NCBI RefSeq assembly: GCF_900230185.1 | Contig: NZ_OCSR01000001.1 | Location: 682,001-746,000 of the forward strand | Source of the DNA: Burkholderia sp. OK233 | Lineage (GTDB): Bacteria > Pseudomonadota > Gammaproteobacteria > Burkholderiales > Burkholderiaceae | DNA: 64,000 nucleotides | Reading direction: 5' to 3' | Part shown: positions 36,069-44,303 of the stretch, in pieces | Layout: every line of letters begins with the position of its first letter | Position numbering within the stretch: the first letter of the stretch is position 1 | Made by a program: the position numbers and the translations under genes | Notes under the pieces: model-generated | The model's database searches: none | What the model was told of the DNA's origin: nothing | What the model saw: only the letters and a program-made list of their open reading frames with translations

Positions 36069-37262
36069 TCAGGTCAGTAGTCCATGTGGATCAATCACGA
36101 ACTTCTTTGCGGCACCGGCATCAATTTCGTGATATCCGTCCGGAGCCTGATCAAGTGCAATCACCTGCACATTCACAACTTCCGCGATATTGATCCGGTC
36201 CCAAAGGATGGCTTGCATCAATTGCCTGTTGTACTTCATAACAGGCGTCTGCCCAGTGAAGAAACTGTGGGACTTCGCCCAACCCAGACCAAGTCTTACG
36301 CTCAGGCTACCTTCCTTCGCAGCCTCATCGACAGCGCCGGGATCGCCGGTAACGTAAAGGCCCGGAATGCCGATGCTGCCGGCTGCACGCGTGACTTCCA
36401 TGAGTGAGTTCAGCACTGTGGCAGGGGCTTCATGGGCCGATCCTGAGACACCATGGCCACGAGCCTCGAACCCTACGCAGTCAATTGCGCAGTCAACTTC
36501 CCGCTGGCCCAGAACGTCTTCGATCTGATCTACCAGCGGTGTGTTTCTTGACAAATCCACCGTCTCAAAGCCCATCTTCTTCGCGTGCTCAAGACGAGCC
36601 GTGTTGACGTCACCGACGATGACCGCTGCAGAGCCCAACAACCGTGATGACGCTGCCGCCGCCATGCCCACCGGGCCGGCACCCGCGACATAGACCGTCG
36701 TACCCGGCCCCACACCAGCCGTCACGGCGCCGTGATAGCCGGTGGGAAGTATGTCAGAAAGGCATGTTAGATCGCGTATTTTGCTCATCGCCTGCTCCTT
36801 ATCCGGAAACTTCAATAAATTGAAGTCCGCGTAAGGAACCATTACGTACTCGGCCTGGCCACCAATCCAGTCACCCATGTCCACGTAGCCATACGCACCA
36901 CCAGCTCGCGCCGGGTTGACGGTTAGACAAACGCCCGTATTCCGCTGCTTGCACATTGGACAGCGCCCGCATGCCACATTGAAAGGCACGGAAACCAGAT
37001 CACCCACCGCTAATGTTTCAACGTCCGAGCCAATTTCGATGACCTCACCAGTAATCTCGTGTCCGAGAACGAGGCCTACCGAAGCGGTTGTTCGTCCGCG
37101 AACCATGTGCTGATCGGATCCGCAAATGTTCGTCGACACGACACGCAAAATTACACCGTGATTGATCTTTTTACCGCGCGGGGTCTCCAGTCTCGGGAAC
37201 GGTATCGACCGCACCTCCACTCGCCCGTCGCCAGCATAGACCACGCCTTTGTTTGATGTCAT
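36069..37262 (-). CDS. fdhA: glutathione-independent formaldehyde dehydrogenase
   Basis: This zinc MDR enzyme oxidises formaldehyde to formate with a tightly bound NAD. The 397-residue protein has the catalytic zinc ligand in TNICGSDQHMVRGR (Cys near residue 47), GLVLGHEITGE, and the structural-zinc Cys cluster CGRCPMCKQRNTGVC. The later AYGYVDMGDWIGGQAEYV block is characteristic of FdhA and formaldehyde dismutase. The NAD motif is VAGAGPVGMAA. It is the first gene of a minus-strand set leading into two GSTs and gor, and is divergent from the FadL-like gene. It would remove formaldehyde released by the VanA-type oxygenase. Confidence 0.92.
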   Translation of the reverse strand: MTSNKGVVYAGDGRVEVRSIPFPRLETPRGKKINHGVILRVVSTNICGSDQHMVRGRTTASVGLVLGHEITGEVIEIGSDVETLAVGDLVSVPFNVACGRCPMCKQRNTGVCLTVNPARAGGAYGYVDMGDWIGGQAEYVMVPYADFNLLKFPDKEQAMSKIRDLTCLSDILPTGYHGAVTAGVGPGTTVYVAGAGPVGMAAAASSRLLGSAAVIVGDVNTARLEHAKKMGFETVDLSRNTPLVDQIEDVLGQREVDCAIDCVGFEARGHGVSGSAHEAPATVLNSLMEVTRAAGSIGIPGLYVTGDPGAVDEAAKEGSLSVRLGLGWAKSHSFFTGQTPVMKYNRQLMQAILWDRINIAEVVNVQVIALDQAPDGYHEIDAGAAKKFVIDPHGLLT

Positions 37263-37786
37263 TTCCGTCTCCGTAATGCTTCCCGTTTTTTCAGCATGTT
37301 CAAGTCACGGCTCATGTTGGCGAAACCCCTCGCAACACCGGCCGATGCCTGAACTCAATCGCGGATCTCTTCTGTGGAAACTACCCGTCCAGCGTTGAGA
37401 GCACGTTGCGACATTAGAGCGTTTAGCGCTGCGAACCGCTATCCCCCCTCGGGAATGTTGCCGATGCCCGCGCCGGATACCGCCCCCCTCCAACTGACTA
37501 TTAAGAATACCCAACATGCCGATTGGGGAATGGACGCCGAGTGCGGGTGCCCGCAGGATGCACGCACGGAAACAGGGATCCTCGGAAACCGCGACGGGTG
37601 AGGCGTCTGATCTCACGTGCCGGACACAGAAAAGGAGCCGTACGTCCGATCCAGCTTCATGGTGCAGTGATCACGAGTCCTGGTCCGCCCCCGGAAAGGA
37701 GGCCGGGATTAAAGAATGTCGAAGGCAAAAAAACTAATACATATATCAACAAAGGGGTCCCTGATTCCACACCCCGGGTAGGAGAC
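37263..37786. promoter_or_regulatory. divergent control region between fdhA and the FadL-type channel gene
   Basis: About 520 bases separate the two divergent units of the cluster, so both promoters must be here. Apart from a ribosome site (AGGAGAC) before 37787 and a small dyad TTTAGCGCTGCGAA near 37420-37435, I found no clear LysR box or -35/-10 pair. No gene is visible. Confidence 0.45.
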
Positions 37787-38980
37787 ATGATGACAAACAT
37801 ATGCAAGGCGTGTAGTCCGACATTTGCCGTGAAAGCCGTTGCGATTGCGGTATTTTCCTGGGGTGCCACTCCATCGTTCGCGGTGGATGGAGCACAGCTC
37901 AGTAGCTTCGGCGTGATCGCTGGCGGCATGGGTGGTGCTTCAATCGCCCTACCCCAGGATAGTGTGTCCGCGGCGAACAATCCCGCCGGAATGGGAGTCG
38001 TGGGAAGCCGTTTCGATTTCGGGATTCAGGGCATCGAGCCGCAGATTGACTATGAATTCGGTTCTGCCAACAATCACCTTCATTCCGGCGGCGTGTCTCC
38101 AGTTCCCGAGGGCGGATTCAATGTGCAGATTAATCCGCGTGTCACATTCGGCGTATCGCTTTTCGGGGTCGGCCTGGCCGCCAACTATGGAAGTCCGGCG
38201 CTGTCCATCCCCGGCGCGCAAATCGCCAAATCGAGTCTTCAGGCCATGGCCGCTGCGCCGACTGTGACCTATAAGTTTAATGAGCAAAACATTGTCGGCT
38301 TGAGTCTCGTCCTGGTGTATGAGCGATTCTCTGCCGAAGGCATCATTTTGCCGGACAAGAGCGGTGGCCTGACCACAGTTCCGTCGCATGGCGTGTCGGG
38401 AGCATTTGGCTACGGCGCTCGAATCGGCTATCTGTGGAGGCCGGTGCCGAACTTCACGCTGGGAGCGATGATAGCGACGACGATCCGGATGGGACGGCTT
38501 GCAGGCTATGACAACGACATTTTGGCTGCTGGCGGCGGCAGAATAGACGTTCCGCCCGAATATGGCATTGGCCTGTCGTATGAACCCGTTCCCACGGTCA
38601 AGCTTGCAGCGGATTGGCTTCATATTTCCTGGTCGAAGACAATTTTGGGATCAGCACAGACCTTTTCGTGGAGGGACCAGGACGTGTTCAGGATCGGCGC
38701 TTCGTATGAAGTCAGCCGCAACTGGACTATTCGTGCTGGATTCAGTTACGCGAACCCGACATTCAACTCCGCTGTCGTCGCGCAAAACTTCCTGACTCCC
38801 ATCGACAATGGCAAGGCGGTGTCCGCCGGTTTCACATATCGGTTGAACAAGAAAGACGAAGTCAGCGCACTTTTCGAATACGGCTTCCCCGTCAATATGC
38901 ACGGAACCGGCGCGAGCGCAGGGTTCAACGTTAAGACGACGACGGAAGTTATCGGTATAACTTATGGCCACAAGTTCTAG
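37787..38980 (+). CDS. FadL/TodX-type outer-membrane hydrocarbon channel
   Basis: From ATG 37787 (second ATG 3 bases later) the 397-residue precursor has a signal peptide ending near PSFAVDG. GGMGGASIALPQDSVSAANNPAGMG then follows, the N-terminal hatch and NPA motif of FadL/OMPP1 channels. The chain alternates short amphipathic strands and ends EVIGITYGHKF with the terminal Phe of outer-membrane barrels. FadL-type channels admit hydrophobic compounds by lateral diffusion, suitable for a weakly polar aromatic such as a methoxylated or halogenated hydroquinone. It is first of a plus-strand run of eight genes. Confidence 0.9.
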   Translation: MMTNICKACSPTFAVKAVAIAVFSWGATPSFAVDGAQLSSFGVIAGGMGGASIALPQDSVSAANNPAGMGVVGSRFDFGIQGIEPQIDYEFGSANNHLHSGGVSPVPEGGFNVQINPRVTFGVSLFGVGLAANYGSPALSIPGAQIAKSSLQAMAAAPTVTYKFNEQNIVGLSLVLVYERFSAEGIILPDKSGGLTTVPSHGVSGAFGYGARIGYLWRPVPNFTLGAMIATTIRMGRLAGYDNDILAAGGGRIDVPPEYGIGLSYEPVPTVKLAADWLHISWSKTILGSAQTFSWRDQDVFRIGASYEVSRNWTIRAGFSYANPTFNSAVVAQNFLTPIDNGKAVSAGFTYRLNKKDEVSALFEYGFPVNMHGTGASAGFNVKTTTEVIGITYGHKF

Positions 38981-39116
38981 CACCTTTGGGGCCGTATTTT
39001 TTTTGGTCGGACGATCAAGCCTATACGTGTTTGAAGAACCAGCCATGTCGCTATCTACCACGGCCGGGGAATTCGACTGACGAGGCTTTGCGTCGTTTCG
39101 CTGCCGGACGGCCGAC

Positions 39117-39131
39117 ATTCCACTTTGGCAT
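39117..39131. promoter_or_regulatory. possible LysR box upstream of the hydroquinone dioxygenase gene
   Basis: ATTC-CACTTTG-GCAT, 137 bp before the start codon of the hydroquinone dioxygenase gene, is one base from the ATTC-N7-GAAT form known for PcpR-controlled pcp promoters. It lies in the 287-bp gap after the channel gene, so a second promoter within the plus-strand run is plausible. Single-site matches of this length occur by chance. Confidence 0.35.
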
Positions 39132-39267
39132 TTCGCCTATCGCCGAGAGGCTATGGCCGCGACGCGAGGGACACACCATACTTCCCCCATGCCGCGTCAC
39201 CGCTGTGCCAGAGCCACAGACTCGCGGTGGTGCCGTTGAGAGCTTCGGTCCAACTCAAGGAGACAAC

Positions 39268-40224
39268 ATGGACAACGATTCGATTAGAGGACTGCATCAC
39301 ATTACCCTCTGCACTTCATCAGCTCAGGGCGATGTTGACTTCTTTGTGAAAGTCATCGGCCAACGATTCATCAAACGCACCCTCTTTTATGACGGACGCA
39401 TTCCGATCTACCACTTGTACTTCTCCGACGAGGTGGGTACACCCGGAACCGTCATGACCACCTTCCCCATGCTTCGTACCGGCCTCACCGGTCGAAAAGG
39501 TTCCGGCCAATTCACGGCGATCGCCTACTCGGTGCCGCCGGGCTCGCTGGACTGCTGGCGTGAGCATTTCCGGAAGAACAATGTCGAAATTTCGGGTGAA
39601 TCCGAGCGTTTCGGCGAGAAGTATCTCCGCGTCGTTCACGCCGGCATCGATTTTGAAATTGTGGAAGACGCAACGGACCTCCGCGCCCCCTGGAAGTCGG
39701 ACTATGTGCCCGAGCAATACGCGGTACGCGGCTTCCACAACTGGACTGCTACCGTGCGCGAACTCGAGGATATGGATGTTTTTCTCAAGGCCGCCTGGAA
39801 TTTCGGGGCGACGATGACCGACGGGAATTTTACGCGCTATGAGACGCAGGAAGGAGGTGCCGGCAAACGTCTCGACTTCCTGCATGCTCCAGACCTCAGA
39901 CAAGGAAGCTGGACCCTTGGCCAAGGGATCGTTCATCACGGCGCATTCGATGTCGCCGACTACGACACCCAGTCGCGCATCAAATTCCAGTCCGAGAGTA
40001 TGGGATTCACTGACTTCTCCGACCGAAAGAACCGTGGCTACTTCGAGTCCGTATACGTGCGGACACCGGGTGGGGTCATGTTCGAAGCGACTAAATCACT
40101 CGGCTTCAAAATGGACGAGGAAGAAGCCCAACTCGGAACGGAATTGAAGATGTCTCCGGAACTCGCGGCATCACGCGATGAAGTGCTCGCGCTCATGGAG
40201 CGGGACGATCCAATCCACGTCTGA
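39268..40224 (+). CDS. hydroquinone 1,2-dioxygenase, PcpA/LinE type
   Basis: This Fe(II) vicinal-oxygen-chelate enzyme cleaves (chloro)hydroquinones next to a hydroxyl to give (chloro)maleylacetate derivatives. The 318-residue protein keeps near-complete blocks of Sphingobium PcpA: QRFIKRTLFYDGRIPIYHLY, GTPGTVMTTFP and NRGYFESVYVRTPGGVMFEA. The iron ligands map to His11 (GLHHIT), His224 (IVHHGAF) and Glu273 (MFEATKS); His10, His223, Arg256 and Tyr263 match the PcpA second-shell residues. It has an AAGGAGAC ribosome site. Products would feed the maleylacetate reductase at 28358. Similarity is to 2,6-dichlorohydroquinone and chlorohydroquinone dioxygenases; activity on unchlorinated hydroquinones is also possible. 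Confidence 0.92.
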   Translation: MDNDSIRGLHHITLCTSSAQGDVDFFVKVIGQRFIKRTLFYDGRIPIYHLYFSDEVGTPGTVMTTFPMLRTGLTGRKGSGQFTAIAYSVPPGSLDCWREHFRKNNVEISGESERFGEKYLRVVHAGIDFEIVEDATDLRAPWKSDYVPEQYAVRGFHNWTATVRELEDMDVFLKAAWNFGATMTDGNFTRYETQEGGAGKRLDFLHAPDLRQGSWTLGQGIVHHGAFDVADYDTQSRIKFQSESMGFTDFSDRKNRGYFESVYVRTPGGVMFEATKSLGFKMDEEEAQLGTELKMSPELAASRDEVLALMERDDPIHV

Positions 40225-40272
40225 GATCGACAGACGCGTCATGGGTAAATCGTAAAACAAGGAGACACTTCA

Positions 40273-41082
40273 ATGAAATCGTTCAAGCTGGTCGGTACCG
40301 GCGAACATAAGGTATTGCTCTTTCCCGGTTTGATGGGAACCAAGGACGCGTTCGACGCCATGCTGAAGTACGCGGACCTCGAGCGCTTTCAGTATGCTGC
40401 GGTTGACTATCGTGGCTACGGCTGCTCGAAGCCGATGGAGGGGCTATTCACGCTGCGGGAAGCGGTCGTAGACGCTTGCAAGCTGGTGGAATACCTCGGG
40501 TGGAAGAACATCGCGGTAGGCGGCCATTCACTGGGTGCGCTCGTTGCGCAAATGCTCGCTGTCGCCATGCCGCATCGCACGTCCGCCATCCTGTCCATCG
40601 CTGGGGTCAGCGCAAAAGGCGCCGCATCGGATCCAGCGCGTGCTGCACTCATGGAGGAAGCCGCCACGTCGGCGGAGAAGCGTCAGCAGATTGTCAAGGG
40701 CGGGACTGCCAATCGCTGTTCCGACGCTTTCGCGCGCGCATTGGTTGCTGCAACCTTCGCCGAAATCAGTCCTGCAGCGTTCAAAGGCTACGAAAGTGAC
40801 GCGCGCCGTACCGATATCCGCGAGCAGGTCAAGGAACTTCCACATCCAGTGCTCGCGATGGTGGGCGAATTCGATCCGGCGTGTTCCGAGCAGGCTGCTC
40901 GGGAGACCACGGCCACCTTCTTCAAACAGGTCGAAATTCAGGTTATACGGGGCGCAAGTCATTACCCCCCGTATGAGGCGCCCGCCGAGACTATCGCCGC
41001 GCTGGAACGCTTCCTTGGCAAACACCTCACACGGGAACAGGACGCTCCGCCGCTTCAATTGGGGACCGGCGAAAATGCTTGA
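40273..41082 (+). CDS. alpha/beta hydrolase
   Basis: The 269-residue protein has the canonical fold: VLLFPGLMGTKDAF for the oxyanion region, the nucleophile Ser in GGHSLGAL near residue 87, the Asp in GEFDPACS near 199, and the His in GASHYPPYEAP near 227. An AAGGAGAC ribosome site precedes it, and its stop overlaps the next start by 8 bases, showing coupling to the hydroxyquinol dioxygenase. Neighbouring acylhydroquinone-type pathways need a hydrolase to release an acid after extradiol-like cleavage, so acting on a ring-cleavage product or on an acid chloride/ester intermediate is plausible. The substrate is unknown. Confidence 0.88.
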   Translation: MKSFKLVGTGEHKVLLFPGLMGTKDAFDAMLKYADLERFQYAAVDYRGYGCSKPMEGLFTLREAVVDACKLVEYLGWKNIAVGGHSLGALVAQMLAVAMPHRTSAILSIAGVSAKGAASDPARAALMEEAATSAEKRQQIVKGGTANRCSDAFARALVAATFAEISPAAFKGYESDARRTDIREQVKELPHPVLAMVGEFDPACSEQAARETTATFFKQVEIQVIRGASHYPPYEAPAETIAALERFLGKHLTREQDAPPLQLGTGENA

Positions 41083-41950
41083 CCTCAATGAATACACCAT
41101 CACAGCCGAGGTGCACCGACGCTTTGCAGGTGCCCCCGATTTACGGATTCGCGAAATCCTGACCGCGCTGGTGCAGCACCTTCATGATTTCGCTCGTGAG
41201 GTTAAATTGACCGAGCCTGAATGGATGACTGGCATCGAATTTCTCACGAGAACAGGACAGCTCTGCAGCAATACCCGACAGGAGTTCGTTCTCCTGTCCG
41301 ACACAATCGGCCTATCTCAACTCGTGGTCGCGCAAAGTCATAGTCGAGCGGAGGGCTTGAGCGAGCAGACGGTATTTGGCCCGTTCCATGTGGAGGAAGC
41401 ACCCAAGGTCGCAGGCCTGAATAGTGATATCGCCAAGGGTGCCACAGGCGACCCGTTGTATGTTTCGGCGCACGTTCTATCTGCCGGGTCCCCCGTTGCA
41501 AAGGCGGTCGTGGATGTCTGGCATGCGGATGCAGAAGGCCAATACGACGTGCAGGACGCGAACTGGACGATCGAAAAATCCCGCATGAGGGCGGTACTCG
41601 AAACGGATGCTGACGGTCGGATCGGATTCTGGTCGGTTCTTCCGAAAAGCTATCCGATTCCCACGGACGGAACGGTTGGCGAGATGATTCGCGCAACAAA
41701 GCAATCCTCGATGCGACCCGCTCATGTTCATTTCAGGATCAGAAGGGAAGGATTCGACACGCTCGTCACGCACGTCTTTGCTAACGGCGATACGTACCTC
41801 GATGCGGATGCAGTTTTTGGCGTGCGAAGTTCGTGCATCGGAAACTATGAAAGTCGCCCCCCAGGCATAGCACCGGACGGCAGAGTGATGGATCGCCACT
41901 TCTTTACTCTCGATTTCTGCTTCGTTCTGGAGCCCGCTCTTACCTGTTAG
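41075..41950 (+). CDS. hydroxyquinol 1,2-dioxygenase (TftH-like intradiol enzyme)
   Basis: This Fe(III) enzyme cleaves hydroxyquinol (benzene-1,2,4-triol), or its chloro form, between the ortho hydroxyls to maleylacetate. The 291-residue start at 41075 overlaps the hydrolase stop. The catechol-dioxygenase N-terminal helices (FAREVKLTEPEWMTGIEFLT) are followed by iron ligands Tyr157 (GQYDVQD), Tyr193 (KSYPIP), His217 and His219 (RPAHVHF). The VFGPFHVEEAP block and DANWTIEKSRMRAV are of the hydroxyquinol type rather than CatA. The companion YciI-type protein 11 bases downstream resembles TftG, which prepares hydroxybenzoquinone for this step in 2,4,5-T degradation. Confidence 0.9.
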   Translation: MLDLNEYTITAEVHRRFAGAPDLRIREILTALVQHLHDFAREVKLTEPEWMTGIEFLTRTGQLCSNTRQEFVLLSDTIGLSQLVVAQSHSRAEGLSEQTVFGPFHVEEAPKVAGLNSDIAKGATGDPLYVSAHVLSAGSPVAKAVVDVWHADAEGQYDVQDANWTIEKSRMRAVLETDADGRIGFWSVLPKSYPIPTDGTVGEMIRATKQSSMRPAHVHFRIRREGFDTLVTHVFANGDTYLDADAVFGVRSSCIGNYESRPPGIAPDGRVMDRHFFTLDFCFVLEPALTC

Positions 41951-41960
41951 GGAGAAGAGA

Positions 41961-42260
41961 ATGCATTTCGTCATTGTCGGACGTGATCGGCCCGGCGCAG
42001 AGGATCTTCGCTCGAAAACACGGCCAAGCCACCGGGACTATATACATGGACCCCATGAGAATGTCGTGCTCGTATTGGCCGGACCTCTTCTTGCGCCCGA
42101 CGGCCGCGCCATGACGGGATCCCTCCTTATCGTTGAAGCGGAGAACCGGGAAGCAGTTGAGCAATTCTCTCGGGGCGATCCCTATCGCAAGGTTGGGCTC
42201 TTTGCGGATGTTCAAATCGATGCATGGAACTGGGTCACCGGCAAGCCGGGTGAAAAGTAA
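41961..42260 (+). CDS. YciI-family protein, TftG-like
   Basis: The 99-residue protein has the ferredoxin-like YciI fold: MHFVIVGRDRPGAEDL, then RPSHRDYIHGPHENVVLVLAGPLLAPDG with the conserved His, and AVEQFSRGDPYRKVGLFADVQIDAW with the conserved Asp-Pro. The founding catalytic member of the family, TftG, removes chloride from 5-chloro-2-hydroxyhydroquinone. Position directly after a hydroxyquinol dioxygenase repeats the tftG-tftH association. Many YciI proteins have no known reaction, so dehydrochlorinase activity is inference. It has an AGGGAGAAG ribosome site. Confidence 0.85.
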   Translation: MHFVIVGRDRPGAEDLRSKTRPSHRDYIHGPHENVVLVLAGPLLAPDGRAMTGSLLIVEAENREAVEQFSRGDPYRKVGLFADVQIDAWNWVTGKPGEK

Positions 42261-42339
42261 GGTATGGCTTGGGGCGCTACGACGTTTCGAATAGCGTAGC
42301 CATCGGTACAACTGAAGGATAAGCAGGAGAGCGGTTCAA

Positions 42340-43086
42340 ATGAGTCAAATCAAACTCTACCATTTTCCCATGTCCATTTGCTCAATGAAGGTGCGGCTGT
42401 GCCTCGCTGAACTGGTCGTCCCCTATGAGGAGCGAATCGTGGATATTGGACTTGCACTGGAAAATCTGGAACCGTGGTACGTGCGACTCAATCCGCGCGG
42501 CGTCGTACCCACGCTTTGCGACGGGAATCTGGTCGTAACAGATTCAGCAAAAATAATGCATTACCTGGCAGACCGCTTCGAAACCGGGCTGCCGCAGGAT
42601 CCGCAACAGAGAGCGGAAGTGGAACGTTGGGTAAAAGTCGCGGATACCTTCCCTTTGCATGCAATCAGTTACAGCCGCGGCGGTATCCCACGCGGGGACG
42701 AATTGCTTGCAAGCCGACTCGCCCGGATCGTCGAAAACAAAGCGCGTCATCCGGATCTCGCTGACACCTATTCTGCGCTGTACGATCGGGTTTCCGCCCT
42801 GCGCAATGCCTCAGTAGACAGCGAAAGTACCAACGCGGCACTTGCTGAACTTGATACGGTATTTTCGAATCTGAATGCTATTTTTGCCTCGAAGCCTTTC
42901 ATTGGTTCCGAAACGTATTCGATTGCCGATGTAATTTGGACCGTGACGTTGGCGAGACTGGATATGCTCAAATTGGGCGATCTGTTTTCGAACTTTCCTT
43001 TGCTGTCAGCATACTACGAGCGCATGATCGCGCGACCCAGCTTTGAGGCGGCTCGAATCCGCCGCGCCTGGGTCGGGACGATCTAG
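42340..43086 (+). CDS. glutathione-dependent reductive dehalogenase, PcpC/LinD type GST
   Basis: The 248-residue zeta-like GST keeps the PcpC/LinD signature: FPMSICSMKVRLCLAE near residues 9-24 with catalytic Ser12 and Cys14. VDIGLALENLEPWYVRLNPR, YSRGGIPRGDELLASR and the C-terminal YSIADVIWTVTLARLDML blocks correspond in order to the PcpC chain. PcpC replaces ring chlorines of chlorohydroquinones by hydrogen, using two glutathiones per chlorine; Cys14 resolves the glutathionyl adduct. An AGGAGAG ribosome site precedes the ATG. This is the clearest single sign that a halogenated hydroquinone is a pathway intermediate. Maleylpyruvate or maleylacetoacetate isomerase is the main alternative for the subgroup, less likely given the Cys14 motif. 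Confidence 0.88.
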   Translation: MSQIKLYHFPMSICSMKVRLCLAELVVPYEERIVDIGLALENLEPWYVRLNPRGVVPTLCDGNLVVTDSAKIMHYLADRFETGLPQDPQQRAEVERWVKVADTFPLHAISYSRGGIPRGDELLASRLARIVENKARHPDLADTYSALYDRVSALRNASVDSESTNAALAELDTVFSNLNAIFASKPFIGSETYSIADVIWTVTLARLDMLKLGDLFSNFPLLSAYYERMIARPSFEAARIRRAWVGTI

Positions 43087-43186
43087 CGCCAACTGGACTA
43101 TCTGTAGCCTTGTAGGCCGATCGTGAGACAGAGACGCGCCGCATGTGCGTGGAACTAGAAACTTAGCAGGACATAGGAGACGAGAC

Positions 43187-44278
43187 ATGTACCCATTTCA
43201 AGACGACCTTTATGCAGCCCGCAATCAGTGGTACATCGCTGCTTTTTCGCGGGACGTCGGGAGAGAGCAACTTCTGGAGAGATGGATTCTGGACGAACCG
43301 GTAGTGTTCTATCGCACAGTCGCCGGCGATGCAGTCGCCCTGGAAGGTCGTTGTGCGCACCGGCATTTCCCGCTTAGCAAAAGCAATCTTCAGGGCGACA
43401 ACATTCAGTGCACCTACCATGGCTTTACTTACGATTCGGCCGGTACCTGTGTTCACATTCCAGCTCAGGAGAAGATTCCAGCGGCGTGCCGGATCAAGGC
43501 TTATCCACTGGTCGAACGATGGAACTGGTTGTGGATCTGGATGGGAGATCCAGCGCTCGCTGACGAATCCTTGATACCGGACCACAAAGAAATCGGTCTT
43601 ACCGACCCCGCGTATATTTCCAACGTGGTGGTCTATAACGAAGTCGCGTGTCGTCATCAGTTACTGCACGACAATCTCCTCGACCTCACACACATATCGA
43701 TTCTGCACAGCGCCACCATCGGCAATGGTAGTGATTCGGTTGCTTCGACACCTGAAACACACGAAGAAGGTGATAACTGGGCAGCAAGCATGCGCGTTAT
43801 CAAGAACTACCCATGTCCCGAAGTCTTCACCTCGTTTCTCGGCTATCGAGGGAACATCGATCGGACAATCACGTTGAAATTTCTGATGCCTGGCCTGCAC
43901 TTCGGAATGGACGAATTCCGCAAACCCAGCCTCGGCGGTGAGCCCGGTGAACTGCTTGGGCGCCTGGCAATTTACCACGGCGTCACTCCAGCTCGAAGGC
44001 ATACGACGCACTACCATTTCGCAATTGCACGTGACTTCGCGAAGAATGAGGCGACAACCGACGTGTTCAACCATGCGATGAGCGCGGTTATCGAGGAAGA
44101 TAAAGTGGGGCTCACTGCCCTTGAGGAAATGCTCGTAGGCCTCGATGATCGCCGTCCCCGGGAAGTCTTGGCAATGAGCGATGGCCATCAGACACGAGCA
44201 CGTCGCATTTTCGAGAAACTGATCAAGAATGATCAGGCGGTGGTACGTGCGGTGCCTATCGTTCCTGTTGCGAACTAA
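43187..44278 (+). CDS. VanA/DdmC-type Rieske oxygenase, predicted O-demethylase
   Basis: The 363-residue protein is a single-component terminal oxygenase of the vanillate/dicamba demethylase class. Rieske ligands are Cys56/His58 (RCAHRHF) and Cys75/His78 (QCTYHGF). The iron site has Asn163, Asp166, His169 and His174 in HDNLLDLTHISILH, the N-x2-D-x2-H-x4-H order of demethylating members. The start at 43187 follows AGGAGAC. There is no beta subunit and no ferredoxin alongside, fitting two-component enzymes that use a PDR-type reductase; one is at 31056. With fdhA in the same cluster, removal of an O-methyl group as formaldehyde is the best reading. The aromatic substrate is inferred only from neighbours. 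Confidence 0.88.
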   Translation: MYPFQDDLYAARNQWYIAAFSRDVGREQLLERWILDEPVVFYRTVAGDAVALEGRCAHRHFPLSKSNLQGDNIQCTYHGFTYDSAGTCVHIPAQEKIPAACRIKAYPLVERWNWLWIWMGDPALADESLIPDHKEIGLTDPAYISNVVVYNEVACRHQLLHDNLLDLTHISILHSATIGNGSDSVASTPETHEEGDNWAASMRVIKNYPCPEVFTSFLGYRGNIDRTITLKFLMPGLHFGMDEFRKPSLGGEPGELLGRLAIYHGVTPARRHTTHYHFAIARDFAKNEATTDVFNHAMSAVIEEDKVGLTALEEMLVGLDDRRPREVLAMSDGHQTRARRIFEKLIKNDQAVVRAVPIVPVAN

Positions 44279-44303
44279 AATCTGAACCCAGGTGGTGACG
44301 CGG

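Noticed and set aside
38990..39010. T-rich run after the FadL-type gene as a rho-independent terminator
   Set aside because: No GC-rich hairpin precedes the T-run.
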